From NCBI RefSeq assembly GCF_036636695.1, contig NZ_JAVWNW010000001.1: a stretch of DNA of 64,000 nt. One strand, given 5' to 3'. Numbering within the stretch: position 1 is the first letter of the stretch; the number at the start of each line of letters is the position of its first letter. The stretch is from Anaerorhabdus sp036636695 (GTDB lineage Bacteria; Bacillota_I; Bacilli_A; Erysipelotrichales; Erysipelotrichaceae). Position numbers and translations under genes: made by a program. This document shows, piece by piece, positions 42,555-52,596 of this stretch. The notes beneath the pieces were generated by a model that saw nothing but the letters and a program-made list of their open reading frames with translations, made no database searches and was not told the origin of the DNA.

Positions 42555-45071
42555 ATGATAATCATAAAGAGAAATGGATCATTTGAAGAATTTAATCATA
42601 ATAAAATAATTAAAGCTGTTGAGAAAGCTTTTCAAAGTATTCCAGAACAACCCTATAGCATTTCCACAATAAATTCTATTGCCCAAAGTGTTATGAGTAC
42701 ATTTGAGGGAATGGAAGAAATATCAGTTGAACAAGTCCAGAATTCAGTAGAAGAAAATTTAATGAAGGCTGGATATTTTCAAGTCGCAAAGAACTACATT
42801 CTTTATCGAGAAAGTAGAGCAAGAAAAAGAGAATATCGCAAATCTATTTTAATGTACTTTGATAAGAAAGAAGATATTGAAAATTGTCTAAGAGATATCG
42901 AAAGAAGTTATCCAGCTGAAAATTACAGCTTGGAATTTTTAAGTAGAAAATTTTATTCTTATGTAAAAGAAGGGCTATCTGATGAAGAACTTTTTATAAT
43001 ACTCGTAAAAGCTGCTGCAGAGCTAGTAGTTAAAGAGGCACCAGATTGGGAATTCATTGCAGCAAGAATTTTGTTGACTGAGTTTAATAGAAAACTTCTT
43101 ACTCGCAGTGAACCATTTGAGAATTTTTATGAAAAATTGAGATATCTTACTGAAAAAAGCTTGTATGGTGAGTATATACTTGAAAATTACACAAGAGAAG
43201 AAATAAATATTGCCTCAACTTTTATTGATGAAAGCCGTAATACTTTACTTAATTATTCAGGCTTAGATTTATTATTAAAAAGATATGTGATTTCTGATTA
43301 TGCAAAACAACCTTTGGAAACACCACAAGAAATGTTTTTAGGAATTGCACTACATCTAGCAATGAATGAAAATGAAAACCGATTATATTATGTTGGAAAA
43401 TTTTATGATATGTTATCAATGTTAAAAGTAACGATGGCAACACCTACATTATCTAATGCACGGAAACCATTACATCAATTAAGTTCTTGTTTTATTGATA
43501 CAGTGCCAGATAGTTTAGATGGTATCTATAGAAGTATTGAGAATTTTGCGAAAGTTTCAAAACTTGGTGGTGGAATGGGAATGTATTTTGGAAAAGTACG
43601 TTCGAAAGGTGGAAGCATTAGAGGATTTGAAGGTGCTGCTGGTGGTGTTATTCGCTGGTTGAAACTGGTTAATGATACTGCAGTTGCGGTAGATCAGTTA
43701 GGTGTTAGACAGGGCGCTGTTGCTGTTTATTTAGATATATGGCATAAAGATATTCCAGAGTTTTTACAAATTAGAACAAACAATGGAGATGACCGTCTAA
43801 AGGCACATGATATATTTCCAGCAATTTGCTACCCAGATTATTTCTTTGAACAAATTAAAACTAACCTGGATGGAGATTGGTACTTGCTAGACCCACATGA
43901 AGTTCTTATGATTAAAGGCTATTGCTTAGAAGATTTTTATGGGAATGAATGGCAAGAACGTTATCTCGATTGTATTCATGATGGTAGAATCTCTAAAAGA
44001 AGTATACCAATAAAAGAATTAGTAAGAATGATCATCAAAAGTGCTGTAGAAACAGGAACTCCTTTTGCCTTTTATCGTGATGCTGTAAATCGAATGAATC
44101 CTAATCCACACAAAGGTATGATTTATTGTTCTAATTTGTGTACAGAGATTGCCCAAAATATGTCTGAAATAAAACAAGTAAATCAAGAAATTGTGGATGT
44201 ACAAGGAGAGGTAGTTGTAGTTACAACAACGAAACCAGGTGACTTTGTTGTCTGCAATTTGGCATCACTTTCATTAGGAAAAATAAATGTAAATGATGAT
44301 GTTGAACTACAAGAGACAATTGAATTGGTTGTAAGAGCTTTAGATAATGTAATTGATTTGAATTATTTCCCTTTACCATATGCAAAAGTTAATAACTTAG
44401 CATATCGCCCAATTGGTTTAGGTGTATCAGGATATCATCACATGCTAGCAAAAAATGGTATTCGATGGGAAAGTGAAGAACATCTGAATTTTGCAGATAA
44501 GATATTCGAAAAAATAAACTATTTTACACTTCAAGCATCACTCAAGATAGCGAAAGAAAAAGGTGCTTATTCTTATTTTAAAGGAAGTGATTTTGACAAT
44601 GGAAATTATTTCACAAAAAGAAATTATTTTGATGAAAAATGGATAAAACTTCGTGATGAAATTCATCGTCATGGTATCAGAAATGGATATTTACTTGCTA
44701 TTGCACCAACTTCAAGTACATCAATTATTGCGAATACGACGGCGGGTTTAGATCCTATTATGGATAGATTTTTCCTTGAAGAAAAGAAGAATGGGCTTAT
44801 ACCACGAGTTGCTCCAGAATTATCACCAAAAACCTACTGGTTATACAAAAATGCTCATTTAATTGATCAACAGTGGTCAGTAAAAGCATGTGGTATTAGA
44901 CAAAGACATGTAGACCAAGCGATGAGTATGAATATTTATATTACGAATGATTACACATTCAAAAAAATATTAGATTTATATATTCTAGCGTATGAAATGG
45001 GAGTTAAGACAATCTATTATGTTCGAAGTAGAAGTCTAGATATTGAAGATTGTGAAAGTTGTAGTGCATAA
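42555..45071 (+). CDS. nrdA: Class I ribonucleotide reductase, large (alpha) subunit
   Basis: Reduces ribonucleoside diphosphates to deoxy forms. 838 residues: N-terminal ATP-cone (about 1-90) for activity control, catalytic 10-stranded barrel with active-site Cys at about 312 (SSCFID) and 529 (NLCTEI), radical-path Tyr pair in TIYYVR, and the redox Cys pair in CESCSA at the extreme C-terminus. Length and ATP-cone fit NrdA rather than NrdE. Preceded by the cobalamin riboswitch, which implies that a B12-dependent reductase exists elsewhere in the genome. Confidence 0.95.
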   Translation: MIIIKRNGSFEEFNHNKIIKAVEKAFQSIPEQPYSISTINSIAQSVMSTFEGMEEISVEQVQNSVEENLMKAGYFQVAKNYILYRESRARKREYRKSILMYFDKKEDIENCLRDIERSYPAENYSLEFLSRKFYSYVKEGLSDEELFIILVKAAAELVVKEAPDWEFIAARILLTEFNRKLLTRSEPFENFYEKLRYLTEKSLYGEYILENYTREEINIASTFIDESRNTLLNYSGLDLLLKRYVISDYAKQPLETPQEMFLGIALHLAMNENENRLYYVGKFYDMLSMLKVTMATPTLSNARKPLHQLSSCFIDTVPDSLDGIYRSIENFAKVSKLGGGMGMYFGKVRSKGGSIRGFEGAAGGVIRWLKLVNDTAVAVDQLGVRQGAVAVYLDIWHKDIPEFLQIRTNNGDDRLKAHDIFPAICYPDYFFEQIKTNLDGDWYLLDPHEVLMIKGYCLEDFYGNEWQERYLDCIHDGRISKRSIPIKELVRMIIKSAVETGTPFAFYRDAVNRMNPNPHKGMIYCSNLCTEIAQNMSEIKQVNQEIVDVQGEVVVVTTTKPGDFVVCNLASLSLGKINVNDDVELQETIELVVRALDNVIDLNYFPLPYAKVNNLAYRPIGLGVSGYHHMLAKNGIRWESEEHLNFADKIFEKINYFTLQASLKIAKEKGAYSYFKGSDFDNGNYFTKRNYFDEKWIKLRDEIHRHGIRNGYLLAIAPTSSTSIIANTTAGLDPIMDRFFLEEKKNGLIPRVAPELSPKTYWLYKNAHLIDQQWSVKACGIRQRHVDQAMSMNIYITNDYTFKKILDLYILAYEMGVKTIYYVRSRSLDIEDCESCSA

Positions 45072-45084
45072 GGAGGAAATAGAA

Positions 45085-46128
45085 GTGAATTCATTACTAA
45101 AAAAGCCGCTTTTTAATCCAGCGGGAGATATTGATGTTAATCATAGAAGAATGATTAATGGAAATACAACGAATTTAAATGATTTTAATAACCTAAAATA
45201 TACATGGGTAACTGGATGGTATAGACAGGCTATGAATAATTTTTGGGTGCCAGAAGAAATAAACTTAGCACAAGATGTTAAAGATTATCCCAATTTACCA
45301 AAAGCAGAAAAAATAGCTTATGATAAAATTCTATCCTTTTTAATTTTTTTAGATAGTATTCAAACTGCCAATTTACCAAGTATAGGTAGCTATATCACCG
45401 CAAATGAAGTGAATCTATGTTTATCAATCCAAACATTTCAGGAAGCCCTACATAGTCAATCCTATAGCTATATGTTAGATACTATCTGTCAGCCACAAGA
45501 AAGAACAGATATCCTGTATCAATGGAAGACAGACAAACATTTATTGGATAGAAATACATTCATTGGTAATTTATATAATGATTTTCAAACAAAACAAGAT
45601 TCGTTAACATTTGTAAAAATGTTGATTGCGAATTATATTTTAGAAGGTATTTATTTTTATTCAGGATTTATGTTCTTTTACAATTTAGGAAGAAACAACT
45701 TAATGCCAGGTTCTGTACAAGAAATCCGATATATCAATCGTGATGAAAACACGCATCTATGGTTATTTAAAAGTATCTTACTAGAACTCAAGAAGGAAGA
45801 ACCGAGTTTATTTTCTGAAGAAAACATGGATATTTATCGTGCAATGATAAAAGAAGGATGTACACAGGAAATTGAGTGGGGACACTATGTTATTGGCGAT
45901 GATGTACAAGGGCTTACTAAACAAATGATTACGGATTATATTAAATACTTAGGAAATATGAGATGTATGAATTTAGGTTTTGAAAAAATATATGAAGGCT
46001 ATGATGAAGAACCTTCTTCATTAAATTGGGTATCACAATATTCAAATGCTAATATGATCAAGACAGATTTCTTTGAGGCTAAATCAACAGCATATGCTAA
46101 AAGTAGTGCAATTGTGGACGATCTATAA
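45085..46128 (+). CDS. nrdB: Class I ribonucleotide reductase, small (beta) subunit
   Basis: 347 residues; holds the diiron site and tyrosyl radical that activate NrdA. FQEALHSQSYSYML carries the metal-binding Glu and His and the radical Tyr position; a second Glu-His set is in RDENTHLWLF and CTQEIEWGHYV. It starts at GTG 45085 with AAGGAGG 8 bases upstream, 13 bases after the nrdA stop; a longer ATG frame starting inside nrdA lacks a ribosome site. Co-transcribed with nrdA and closed by the hairpin at 46380. Confidence 0.94.
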   Translation: MNSLLKKPLFNPAGDIDVNHRRMINGNTTNLNDFNNLKYTWVTGWYRQAMNNFWVPEEINLAQDVKDYPNLPKAEKIAYDKILSFLIFLDSIQTANLPSIGSYITANEVNLCLSIQTFQEALHSQSYSYMLDTICQPQERTDILYQWKTDKHLLDRNTFIGNLYNDFQTKQDSLTFVKMLIANYILEGIYFYSGFMFFYNLGRNNLMPGSVQEIRYINRDENTHLWLFKSILLELKKEEPSLFSEENMDIYRAMIKEGCTQEIEWGHYVIGDDVQGLTKQMITDYIKYLGNMRCMNLGFEKIYEGYDEEPSSLNWVSQYSNANMIKTDFFEAKSTAYAKSSAIVDDL

Positions 46129-46532
46129 GATTAATGGGAAGTAGAATAGCATGAGTACTGCTATTGGATAGCTTAGTATAATGTTATTTAATCTAATGCA
46201 TTTATGAAGACGTGATATTGTGTTAATAACAATTCATGAGGTAAGAAAATGATAACTTGATGCTACTAGATATGATTGGGTAACTTAAAGTAGTTAGGAC
46301 TGAAATACTAACGAAAGTTTGTAAATTACTGATTTTAAATTTAATGTAGCAATTAAAAAAATGTTTTTGTACTAATAATATACCTCTTTGAGTCGATGTT
46401 TGACTTGAGGAGGTATTTGTTTTATCAATACATTTTAAATTAGTAAACAATAGTTAGTATTGCGATAAATCTTAATACATCTTAAGTGGACATGAAAAAG
46501 GATGAGGTTATTATTTGAGTAGGAGGTGGAGT
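46129..46532. other. Intergenic stretch between nrdB and the next two-component system
   Basis: No coding frame that I believe. It contains the terminator at 46380 and, before the response regulator, CTTAATACATCTTAAG (about 46470-46485), two CTTAA half-sites ten bases apart that may be a regulator site; a TTAACTTAAG resembling it precedes the adaptor gene at 48815. Confidence 0.4.
46380..46424 (+). terminator. Terminator of nrdAB
   Basis: ATACCTCTTTGAGTC and GACTTGAGGAGGTAT pair over about 15 bp including G-T pairs, followed by TTGTTTT. Confidence 0.65.
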
Positions 46533-47207
46533 ATGAACATTTTAATAGTTGAAGATGATAAGGATATAGTTGAATTAATTCAGTTATATTTAGAAAATGA
46601 GGGTTATCATGTTTATGCAGCAAATAATGGTGAGAATGGGTTGAAACAGTTTGCTGCACAGGATATTCATTTATGCATATTGGATATTATGATTCCAAAA
46701 GTAAATGGATATGAGGTAGCAAAGCAGATTAGAAGTAAGAGTAAAGTACCTATCATATTTTTATCTGCAAAAGGGCAATATGAAGATATTGTTTTAGGTT
46801 TGAATTTAGGTGCTGATGATTATATTACAAAACCATTCAATCCCTTAGAATTGATTGCTCGTGTTAAATCAGCTTTAAGGAGAACGTATGAAATGCGTGA
46901 TGAGAATGCGGTTTTAGAGGGTGATGGAATACGTCTTGAAGTCAATTCACTAAGCTGTTTTATTGATGGAAGAGAAATTGTGTTAACGCCAACAGAGTAC
47001 AAAATTCTTTCTTTATTTCTGAAAAACCCCAATCGTATATTTAATAAGGTACAAATATATGAATATATAAATGGTGAATGTTTTGAGTCGTTAGAAAATA
47101 CAATTCAAGTACACATGTCTAATCTTAGAGATAAAATAGAGAATAACCCAAAAGAACCAAAATTTATAAAAACAGTACGTGGATTGGGGTATAAACTTGA
47201 AAAATAA
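46533..47207 (+). CDS. OmpR-family response regulator
   Basis: 224 residues: receiver domain with IVEDDKDI, phospho-acceptor Asp in LCILDIMIP, LSAKG and TKPFNP, then winged helix ending TVRGLGYKLEK. AGGAGGTGGAG before ATG 46533 fixes the start. The downstream kinase begins inside its last codons. By position it controls the MacAB-like exporter that follows. VanR-like in layout; stimulus unknown. Confidence 0.92.
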   Translation: MNILIVEDDKDIVELIQLYLENEGYHVYAANNGENGLKQFAAQDIHLCILDIMIPKVNGYEVAKQIRSKSKVPIIFLSAKGQYEDIVLGLNLGADDYITKPFNPLELIARVKSALRRTYEMRDENAVLEGDGIRLEVNSLSCFIDGREIVLTPTEYKILSLFLKNPNRIFNKVQIYEYINGECFESLENTIQVHMSNLRDKIENNPKEPKFIKTVRGLGYKLEK

Positions 47208-48756
47208 AATAACGATTTTTAATCTGCTTGTATTTTATTTTATTATTTTAGCAGTAATAATTTTTGGACTGTATCTTGGAGCACAACAAGCAACATCTGT
47301 AATATTTGAAACATATAATATCGTTGGAGATGAACTAGAGTTTTCACTTATTGATGATAAACTAAAGACTGAAGATTTTAGTAATATTAATTACGATACT
47401 GTTTTTGGAAATAATAATGAAGTTTGGATCGTTGATAGTAATGGTAAAAATATATACTCGCATCGAGGAGATACAATCAAACTTACAAAAAATGAATTAC
47501 AATACTTATATGATTTTAGAAATCCCAAATATACATCACTCGTTGATTATGATTACAATGGCAAGAAAATAGTAAGTGTGACAATGGAGTATGTAAATCA
47601 AGAGGAACTTAATAAAATCTACATACTAGATAATACAGGTAAAGTGCTTATATCAAATGATTCAAACAAAACGAGTTTTACCCAAGAAGAATTATCGGTT
47701 ATAAAAAACAGTAATAATCCGTATGGTAAGTATGAGTTTACAACAAATAAAGGAAACAAGTATTATTTAATAACAAATTATTTTAATGCAATTGATCATT
47801 CTTTTGATACAATATATAAACAAGTTGATCAAGTTTATTTATTCTTTATGATTATGGTTATAGGAGTAGTACTATTGTTTATCTTTGTTATTAAGCAATC
47901 AATCATCAAACCAATAACTTTGCTTAAGGAAGCAATCAGTGAATTTAAAAATACAAAAGAAGGTAAAAATATCAAGTATAAGGGAGCAAATGAATTTGTA
48001 AGTATAATAGAAAATTTTAATGATTTAACAACCTCATTAGAAGAAGCAAATCAATTACAAAAAGAACATGAGAATGAAAAAAGCAAGATGCTTTCAAATG
48101 TATCACATGATTTAAAGACACCTATTACAGTAATACAGGGCTATTCAATTGCATTAAGTGATGGGATAGTTCCAAAAGAAAAAGAGGCAATATATCTTAA
48201 AGTAATAACAGATAAAGCAACACAACTTAATGAGTTGGTTAATCAATTTTATGAGTATAGTAAACTAGAGCATCCTGATTATCGTTGCAAATTTATTGTC
48301 ACAGAGATGAGAGAATTCTTAGAGCGATATTTTGATAAGAAAAGCTCAGAAATTGATTTGAGAAATGATAAGGTGATTGTTGATTTTGTAAATCAAACTG
48401 TTTTCTGTAACATTGATATTTTACAATTTACTAGAGCATTAGATAATTTGATTAATAATGCGGTGAAACATAACAAAGATGGAATTATAATTCATGCATC
48501 AATGGAAGTAGATGAACATAATGTTTATATTAATATTGAGGATAATGGTGTTGGTATTCCAAAAGATCGTGTTGATCGTATTTTCGATGCCTTTGTTGTG
48601 AACGATGATGCACGGAGTAATAATACAAGTGGGTTAGGTTTAACAATCTGTAAAAAAATTATTGAAATGAATGGAGGTAGCATTGAAATTATGGAAGAAA
48701 ATTATTTATATAAGGCACGTTTTAGAATTGTTTTGCCAAAGTATAAGAAATCTTAA
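47197..48756 (+). CDS. Sensor histidine kinase with extracellular sensor and HAMP
   Basis: 519 residues from TTG 47197, which follows GGGG by 7 bases and overlaps the regulator stop. Membrane segments about 8-28 and 213-235 enclose an extracellular sensor of about 180 residues. HAMP follows (IKPITLLKEAISEF), then H-box SNVSHDLKTPITV and ATPase motifs INNAVKHNKDG, EDNGVGIP and GLGLTICKK. Partner of the regulator at 46533. The large sensor suggests direct detection of an envelope compound rather than Bce-type sensing through the transporter. Confidence 0.9.
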   Translation: MKNKITIFNLLVFYFIILAVIIFGLYLGAQQATSVIFETYNIVGDELEFSLIDDKLKTEDFSNINYDTVFGNNNEVWIVDSNGKNIYSHRGDTIKLTKNELQYLYDFRNPKYTSLVDYDYNGKKIVSVTMEYVNQEELNKIYILDNTGKVLISNDSNKTSFTQEELSVIKNSNNPYGKYEFTTNKGNKYYLITNYFNAIDHSFDTIYKQVDQVYLFFMIMVIGVVLLFIFVIKQSIIKPITLLKEAISEFKNTKEGKNIKYKGANEFVSIIENFNDLTTSLEEANQLQKEHENEKSKMLSNVSHDLKTPITVIQGYSIALSDGIVPKEKEAIYLKVITDKATQLNELVNQFYEYSKLEHPDYRCKFIVTEMREFLERYFDKKSSEIDLRNDKVIVDFVNQTVFCNIDILQFTRALDNLINNAVKHNKDGIIIHASMEVDEHNVYINIEDNGVGIPKDRVDRIFDAFVVNDDARSNNTSGLGLTICKKIIEMNGGSIEIMEENYLYKARFRIVLPKYKKS

Positions 48757-48814
48757 TCTAATATAAATGTTAACTTAAGAATTAGCCTTCATAATTGCCT
48801 GTAGAGGTGAGAAA

Positions 48815-50380
48815 ATGAAGGCTTTATTTTTAAAACTTAAAAACAAAAAAATAGTTGTTTTAATTATAGTTATCGGACTAGTGTGTGCAATTATTGGTGT
48901 GAAATTATTTATGCCAAAAGGATCAGACAATCAAGGAGCGTTAACAGATATAAAGCGAACAGTTACCATTGAGCGAGGAACACTAAAAGATAGTATTGAT
49001 ATTAAAGGTATTATTAAAAGTGAAGAATCATCAAGTGTAACACCAACATTACCAGCAAAAGTAATGGAGTTAAATGTCAAAGTAGGTGACATTGTGAAGA
49101 AGGGTGATGTTATTGCAGTTTTAGATAACTCATCAATTAAAGAAGAAATAGAGAAGAAAAAGAAAGAAATAGGCGAAGAAAAAAGCAATCTAAAGCTGGC
49201 ATTTGACCGTCTAACAAAGCAACAAGAAGAGGCAGCTCAAAGAAAAAATGATGTCATAAATGAGCAAACTAGGCTTGTGAACCAAGCTCAAACAGCTTAT
49301 GATCAAGCAGTTCGAAATGCGAGTAATTATACTTCAACATTAAATAGTGCAAAAGGAAATTTTGAAAATGCAAAGATTGAAGTAGAGAAGCGAAGAAATG
49401 AATTGAGTAATAAAGAATCAATTTTGCAACAACGATATACTGAGTGGGTGAATAATGGTGGAACAGATAGTTCAACTGGTTATACTGAATATCAAACTGC
49501 CAAAGCCGAGCTAGAGGCAGCGTCAAAAGAGTTTGAAAATGCGAAAAATGTTTTTAATTATGATGAATATGAAAAAAATTACAATACAGCTGTTGAGCAA
49601 TCAAACAATTTAAATCAGACAATGACGGAAGCTAAAAATCGTCTTGATAATTCAAAGAATGATAGAGATAAAGCGATTAAATCTGAAGACAAGAATATTC
49701 AAGATTTAAATTTGCAAGCCCTTGATGCTAAGAAAAAATGGGAAACTTACAATGGTAGCGATGCACTTAAGGAATTAGATAAAAAAATGGAAGAATCTGT
49801 TTTAAAAGCTGAAACTTCTGGTAAAATTACTGAATTAAAGGTAACAGTAGGAAGTGTTCCTAAAGAATCTATTGCGACTATTGAATCAGTTGATAAACTA
49901 ATCATGGAAGCAACTGTTCAAGCTTACGATATAGCGAAAGTCAAAGAAGGACAAAAAGTAATTATCACGAATTCAACAAATGATAAACAAGTTGAAGGAA
50001 CGATTTTAAGAGTATCACCAACTGCAACAACAAGTGAGAATACGAGTGGATTTCTAGTGCAAATCAAAGTTAGTGCATCAGACAATCTTTATGTTGGAAC
50101 AAAAGTTAATGGAGAAATTATTATAAGTGAAAAACAAAATGTATTGACTGTTCCAAAAGATGCAGTATTTCAAGATGACGAAGGTGGTCACATCAAAGTT
50201 CAAGGTGAAGATGGTGAGTTTAAAGATATGTTAGTAACTGTTGTTGAACAAAATGAATTCTTTGTCGAAATTAGTGGGAAAGATGTTAAAGAAGGTCTAG
50301 AAGTTTTGGCGGTTTACGAGTGGGATAATCTTGTCAACAATCAAAGAGATAAAATAGAGGCTGAAGATAATGTACAATAA
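48815..50380 (+). CDS. MacA/HlyD-type adaptor protein of an ABC exporter
   Basis: 521 residues with one N-terminal membrane anchor (about 12-32). A biotinyl-lipoyl-like half (VMELNVKVGDIVKKGDVIAV) and its return half after the hairpin (SGKITELKVTVGSV) enclose a long coiled coil (about 110-330) rich in Glu, Lys and Asn. A beta-barrel domain follows. In Gram-positives such adaptors (YknX-like) work with a separate ATPase and a MacB-type permease, which are the next two genes. GAGGTG precedes ATG 48815. Confidence 0.9.
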   Translation: MKALFLKLKNKKIVVLIIVIGLVCAIIGVKLFMPKGSDNQGALTDIKRTVTIERGTLKDSIDIKGIIKSEESSSVTPTLPAKVMELNVKVGDIVKKGDVIAVLDNSSIKEEIEKKKKEIGEEKSNLKLAFDRLTKQQEEAAQRKNDVINEQTRLVNQAQTAYDQAVRNASNYTSTLNSAKGNFENAKIEVEKRRNELSNKESILQQRYTEWVNNGGTDSSTGYTEYQTAKAELEAASKEFENAKNVFNYDEYEKNYNTAVEQSNNLNQTMTEAKNRLDNSKNDRDKAIKSEDKNIQDLNLQALDAKKKWETYNGSDALKELDKKMEESVLKAETSGKITELKVTVGSVPKESIATIESVDKLIMEATVQAYDIAKVKEGQKVIITNSTNDKQVEGTILRVSPTATTSENTSGFLVQIKVSASDNLYVGTKVNGEIIISEKQNVLTVPKDAVFQDDEGGHIKVQGEDGEFKDMLVTVVEQNEFFVEISGKDVKEGLEVLAVYEWDNLVNNQRDKIEAEDNVQ

Positions 50381-51071
50381 CTTGCTGGAACTCAAAAAGA
50401 TTAAGAAAACTTACAATATTGGTAAAGACAATGAACTTGAGATATTGCATGGAATAACCTTATCGATTGAAGAAGGCGAATTTGTAGCTATTGTTGGTGA
50501 GTCTGGAAGTGGAAAATCAACATTAATGAATATTATAGGGGCACTTGATAAGCCAACAGAGGGTTCTTATATCTTAGATGGAATTGATGTTTTAAAGATG
50601 AAAAAAAATCAAATGAGTGATGTTCGTAATCGCAAAATAGGATTTATCTTTCAAAATTTTAATTTAATTGGAAGATCAACCGCATTAAAAAACGTTGAAT
50701 TGCCAATGTTATATAAAGGAATGAGTCCAAAAGAAAGACATATACGTGCAAAGAAGCTATTAGAGATGGTGGGAATGTCAGAACGGATGTATCACGAGCC
50801 GAGTGAGTTGAGTGGTGGTCAAAAACAGAGAGTAGCAATTGCAAGAGCTTTGGCGAACAATCCTGCATTGTTATTGGCCGATGAACCGACTGGTGCATTA
50901 GATTCTAAAACTAGTCGAATAGTAATGGATTTGTTTCATGAATTAAATAAAAAAGAGGGTAAAACGATTGTGTTAATCACCCATAGTAAAGAATTAGCCA
51001 GTGAATGTCCTAGAGTTATTACAATATTAGATGGCATGATTGTTAGCGATACAAAGGAGAAGCAATTATGA
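50370..51071 (+). CDS. ABC exporter ATPase (MacB/LolD/YknY type)
   Basis: 233 residues with Walker A GESGSGKST, signature LSGGQKQRVAIARA, Walker B LLLADEPTGALD and switch His in LITHSKE. ATG 50370 overlaps the adaptor stop by 11 bases and the permease start by 4, so the three are one operon. It powers the permease encoded next. Confidence 0.94.
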   Translation: MYNNLLELKKIKKTYNIGKDNELEILHGITLSIEEGEFVAIVGESGSGKSTLMNIIGALDKPTEGSYILDGIDVLKMKKNQMSDVRNRKIGFIFQNFNLIGRSTALKNVELPMLYKGMSPKERHIRAKKLLEMVGMSERMYHEPSELSGGQKQRVAIARALANNPALLLADEPTGALDSKTSRIVMDLFHELNKKEGKTIVLITHSKELASECPRVITILDGMIVSDTKEKQL

Positions 51072-52345
51072 TTATAGAAAATATTAAACTAGCGATTATT
51101 TCATTAAGAGCAAACAAGTTACGAGCACTTCTTACGATGTTGGGAATTATCATTGGTGTCGGTTCAGTTATTGCGATTGTCACAATTGGTGATGCCATGA
51201 CAGGGAACATAAATTCTGAATGGGCAGGGTTTGGAGCAAAAAATATTTCGATTCAAGTGTCAGACAGAAATTCAAATAATTATGATCCTAGTTTTGATTA
51301 TAGTAATTATGAATGGAGTGAACCCAAACAAAGTGAATTGATTACAGAAAAAATGGTGGAAGATTATAGACAGAAATACTCATCTAGCATTGAAGCAATT
51401 ACAATTACAAATACCCTTTCTACAATTCGATTTACAAATGGGCGGTATAAGGTGAATGCTGAAGTTATAGGAGTTAATCCTGATGCCAAAATATCTGATA
51501 AAATCCAAATGATTGCTGGTGAATTTATTACCACAAATGACATTTCAAACAAGAAAAAAACGATTGTTGTTTCTGATAGATTTGTTCAAGAATATTATGG
51601 AAACCGTATTGATCCTAAAGATGCAATTGGAAATACAATTATCTTAGATAAAGAGAATAAAATAGAAAAGCTCTATATTAGTGGTGTATATAGATACCAA
51701 GAACAAGATGGAGCAATGGTTTACAATAAAGACTCTGGAACAAAAGCATACATTCCTTATTCACTAGCTTATCAAATACAGGATAGTTCGATTGGATTTA
51801 AAAACCTAACAGTTGTACCGCGAGAAGAAGTGGATGCCAAAGAGTTTCTTATTTCTACTAGCGCATACTTTGAATCTTATTATGTAAGTAATGAGAAAAT
51901 AACTGCAGTAACGAGCAGTATGGCAAGTATGTTGAAATCAATGAATAAAATGTTGGATCAAATTAAATTAGGAATAGGTGGCGTAGCTGCGATTAGTTTA
52001 CTTGTTGGCGGAATTGGTGTTATGAATATAATGATGGTATCCGTGACTGAAAGAACAAGAGAAATTGGAATACGGATGGCTTTAGGTGCAAAAGGAAGTA
52101 TCATTCGTTTTCAATTCCTAGTTGAGGCGATGATGGTTAGTCTTTGTGGCGGAATTATTGGAATTGTTATGGGATTATCAATAGGAGCAATTGTGGCCAA
52201 TGTAATGAAATACCAAGCAAAACCTTCATTATTTGTTATATTAAGTTCAGTTTTATTCTCTTTGGCAATTGGTATGTTTTTTGGATATATGCCTGCAAAT
52301 AAGGCAAGTCAACTAGATCCAATTGAAGCATTGAGATATGAATAG
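51068..52345 (+). CDS. MacB-like FtsX-family ABC permease
   Basis: 425 residues with the MacB topology: a membrane segment near the N-terminus (RALLTMLGIIIGVGSVIAIV), a periplasmic-type extracellular domain of about 240 residues, then three segments from VAAISLLVGGIGVMNIMMVS. The ERTREIGIRMALGAKG motif is typical of MacB/YknZ. It completes an adaptor-ATPase-permease exporter probably for peptides or lipids. Induced, by position, through the two-component system upstream. AAAGGAG lies 7 bases before the ATG. Confidence 0.93.
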   Translation: MIIENIKLAIISLRANKLRALLTMLGIIIGVGSVIAIVTIGDAMTGNINSEWAGFGAKNISIQVSDRNSNNYDPSFDYSNYEWSEPKQSELITEKMVEDYRQKYSSSIEAITITNTLSTIRFTNGRYKVNAEVIGVNPDAKISDKIQMIAGEFITTNDISNKKKTIVVSDRFVQEYYGNRIDPKDAIGNTIILDKENKIEKLYISGVYRYQEQDGAMVYNKDSGTKAYIPYSLAYQIQDSSIGFKNLTVVPREEVDAKEFLISTSAYFESYYVSNEKITAVTSSMASMLKSMNKMLDQIKLGIGGVAAISLLVGGIGVMNIMMVSVTERTREIGIRMALGAKGSIIRFQFLVEAMMVSLCGGIIGIVMGLSIGAIVANVMKYQAKPSLFVILSSVLFSLAIGMFFGYMPANKASQLDPIEALRYE

Positions 52346-52350
52346 AATAA

Positions 52351-52382
52351 AGAGAAAATCAATGTGGATTTTCTCTTTTTCT
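52351..52382 (+). terminator. Terminator of the MacAB-like operon
   Basis: AGAGAAAATC and GATTTTCTCT, a perfect 10-bp stem with a 6-base loop, followed by TTTTTC. Confidence 0.8.
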
Positions 52383-52596
52383 ATTATTAAATATAAGGAG
52401 TTACTAGTTGATACTGACAATAAATTTGTGAGTGATAGATTAATTTAATATTAATTTTCACCGAATTAAGATATTGATCCTATTAAGTGAGGGTTTTTCT
52501 CATAATTATGTTATATTTGATATGATTTTAATAAAAAATAAAAAAGTTTGTAACGTTTCTTAGTTAATTAACATATATTAGGTGAGGGGGGAGATA

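Noticed and set aside
45043..45084. Longer NrdB starting at ATG 45043 inside nrdA
   Set aside because: No ribosome site and the extra residues do not look like an NrdB N-terminus; AAGGAGG points to GTG 45085.
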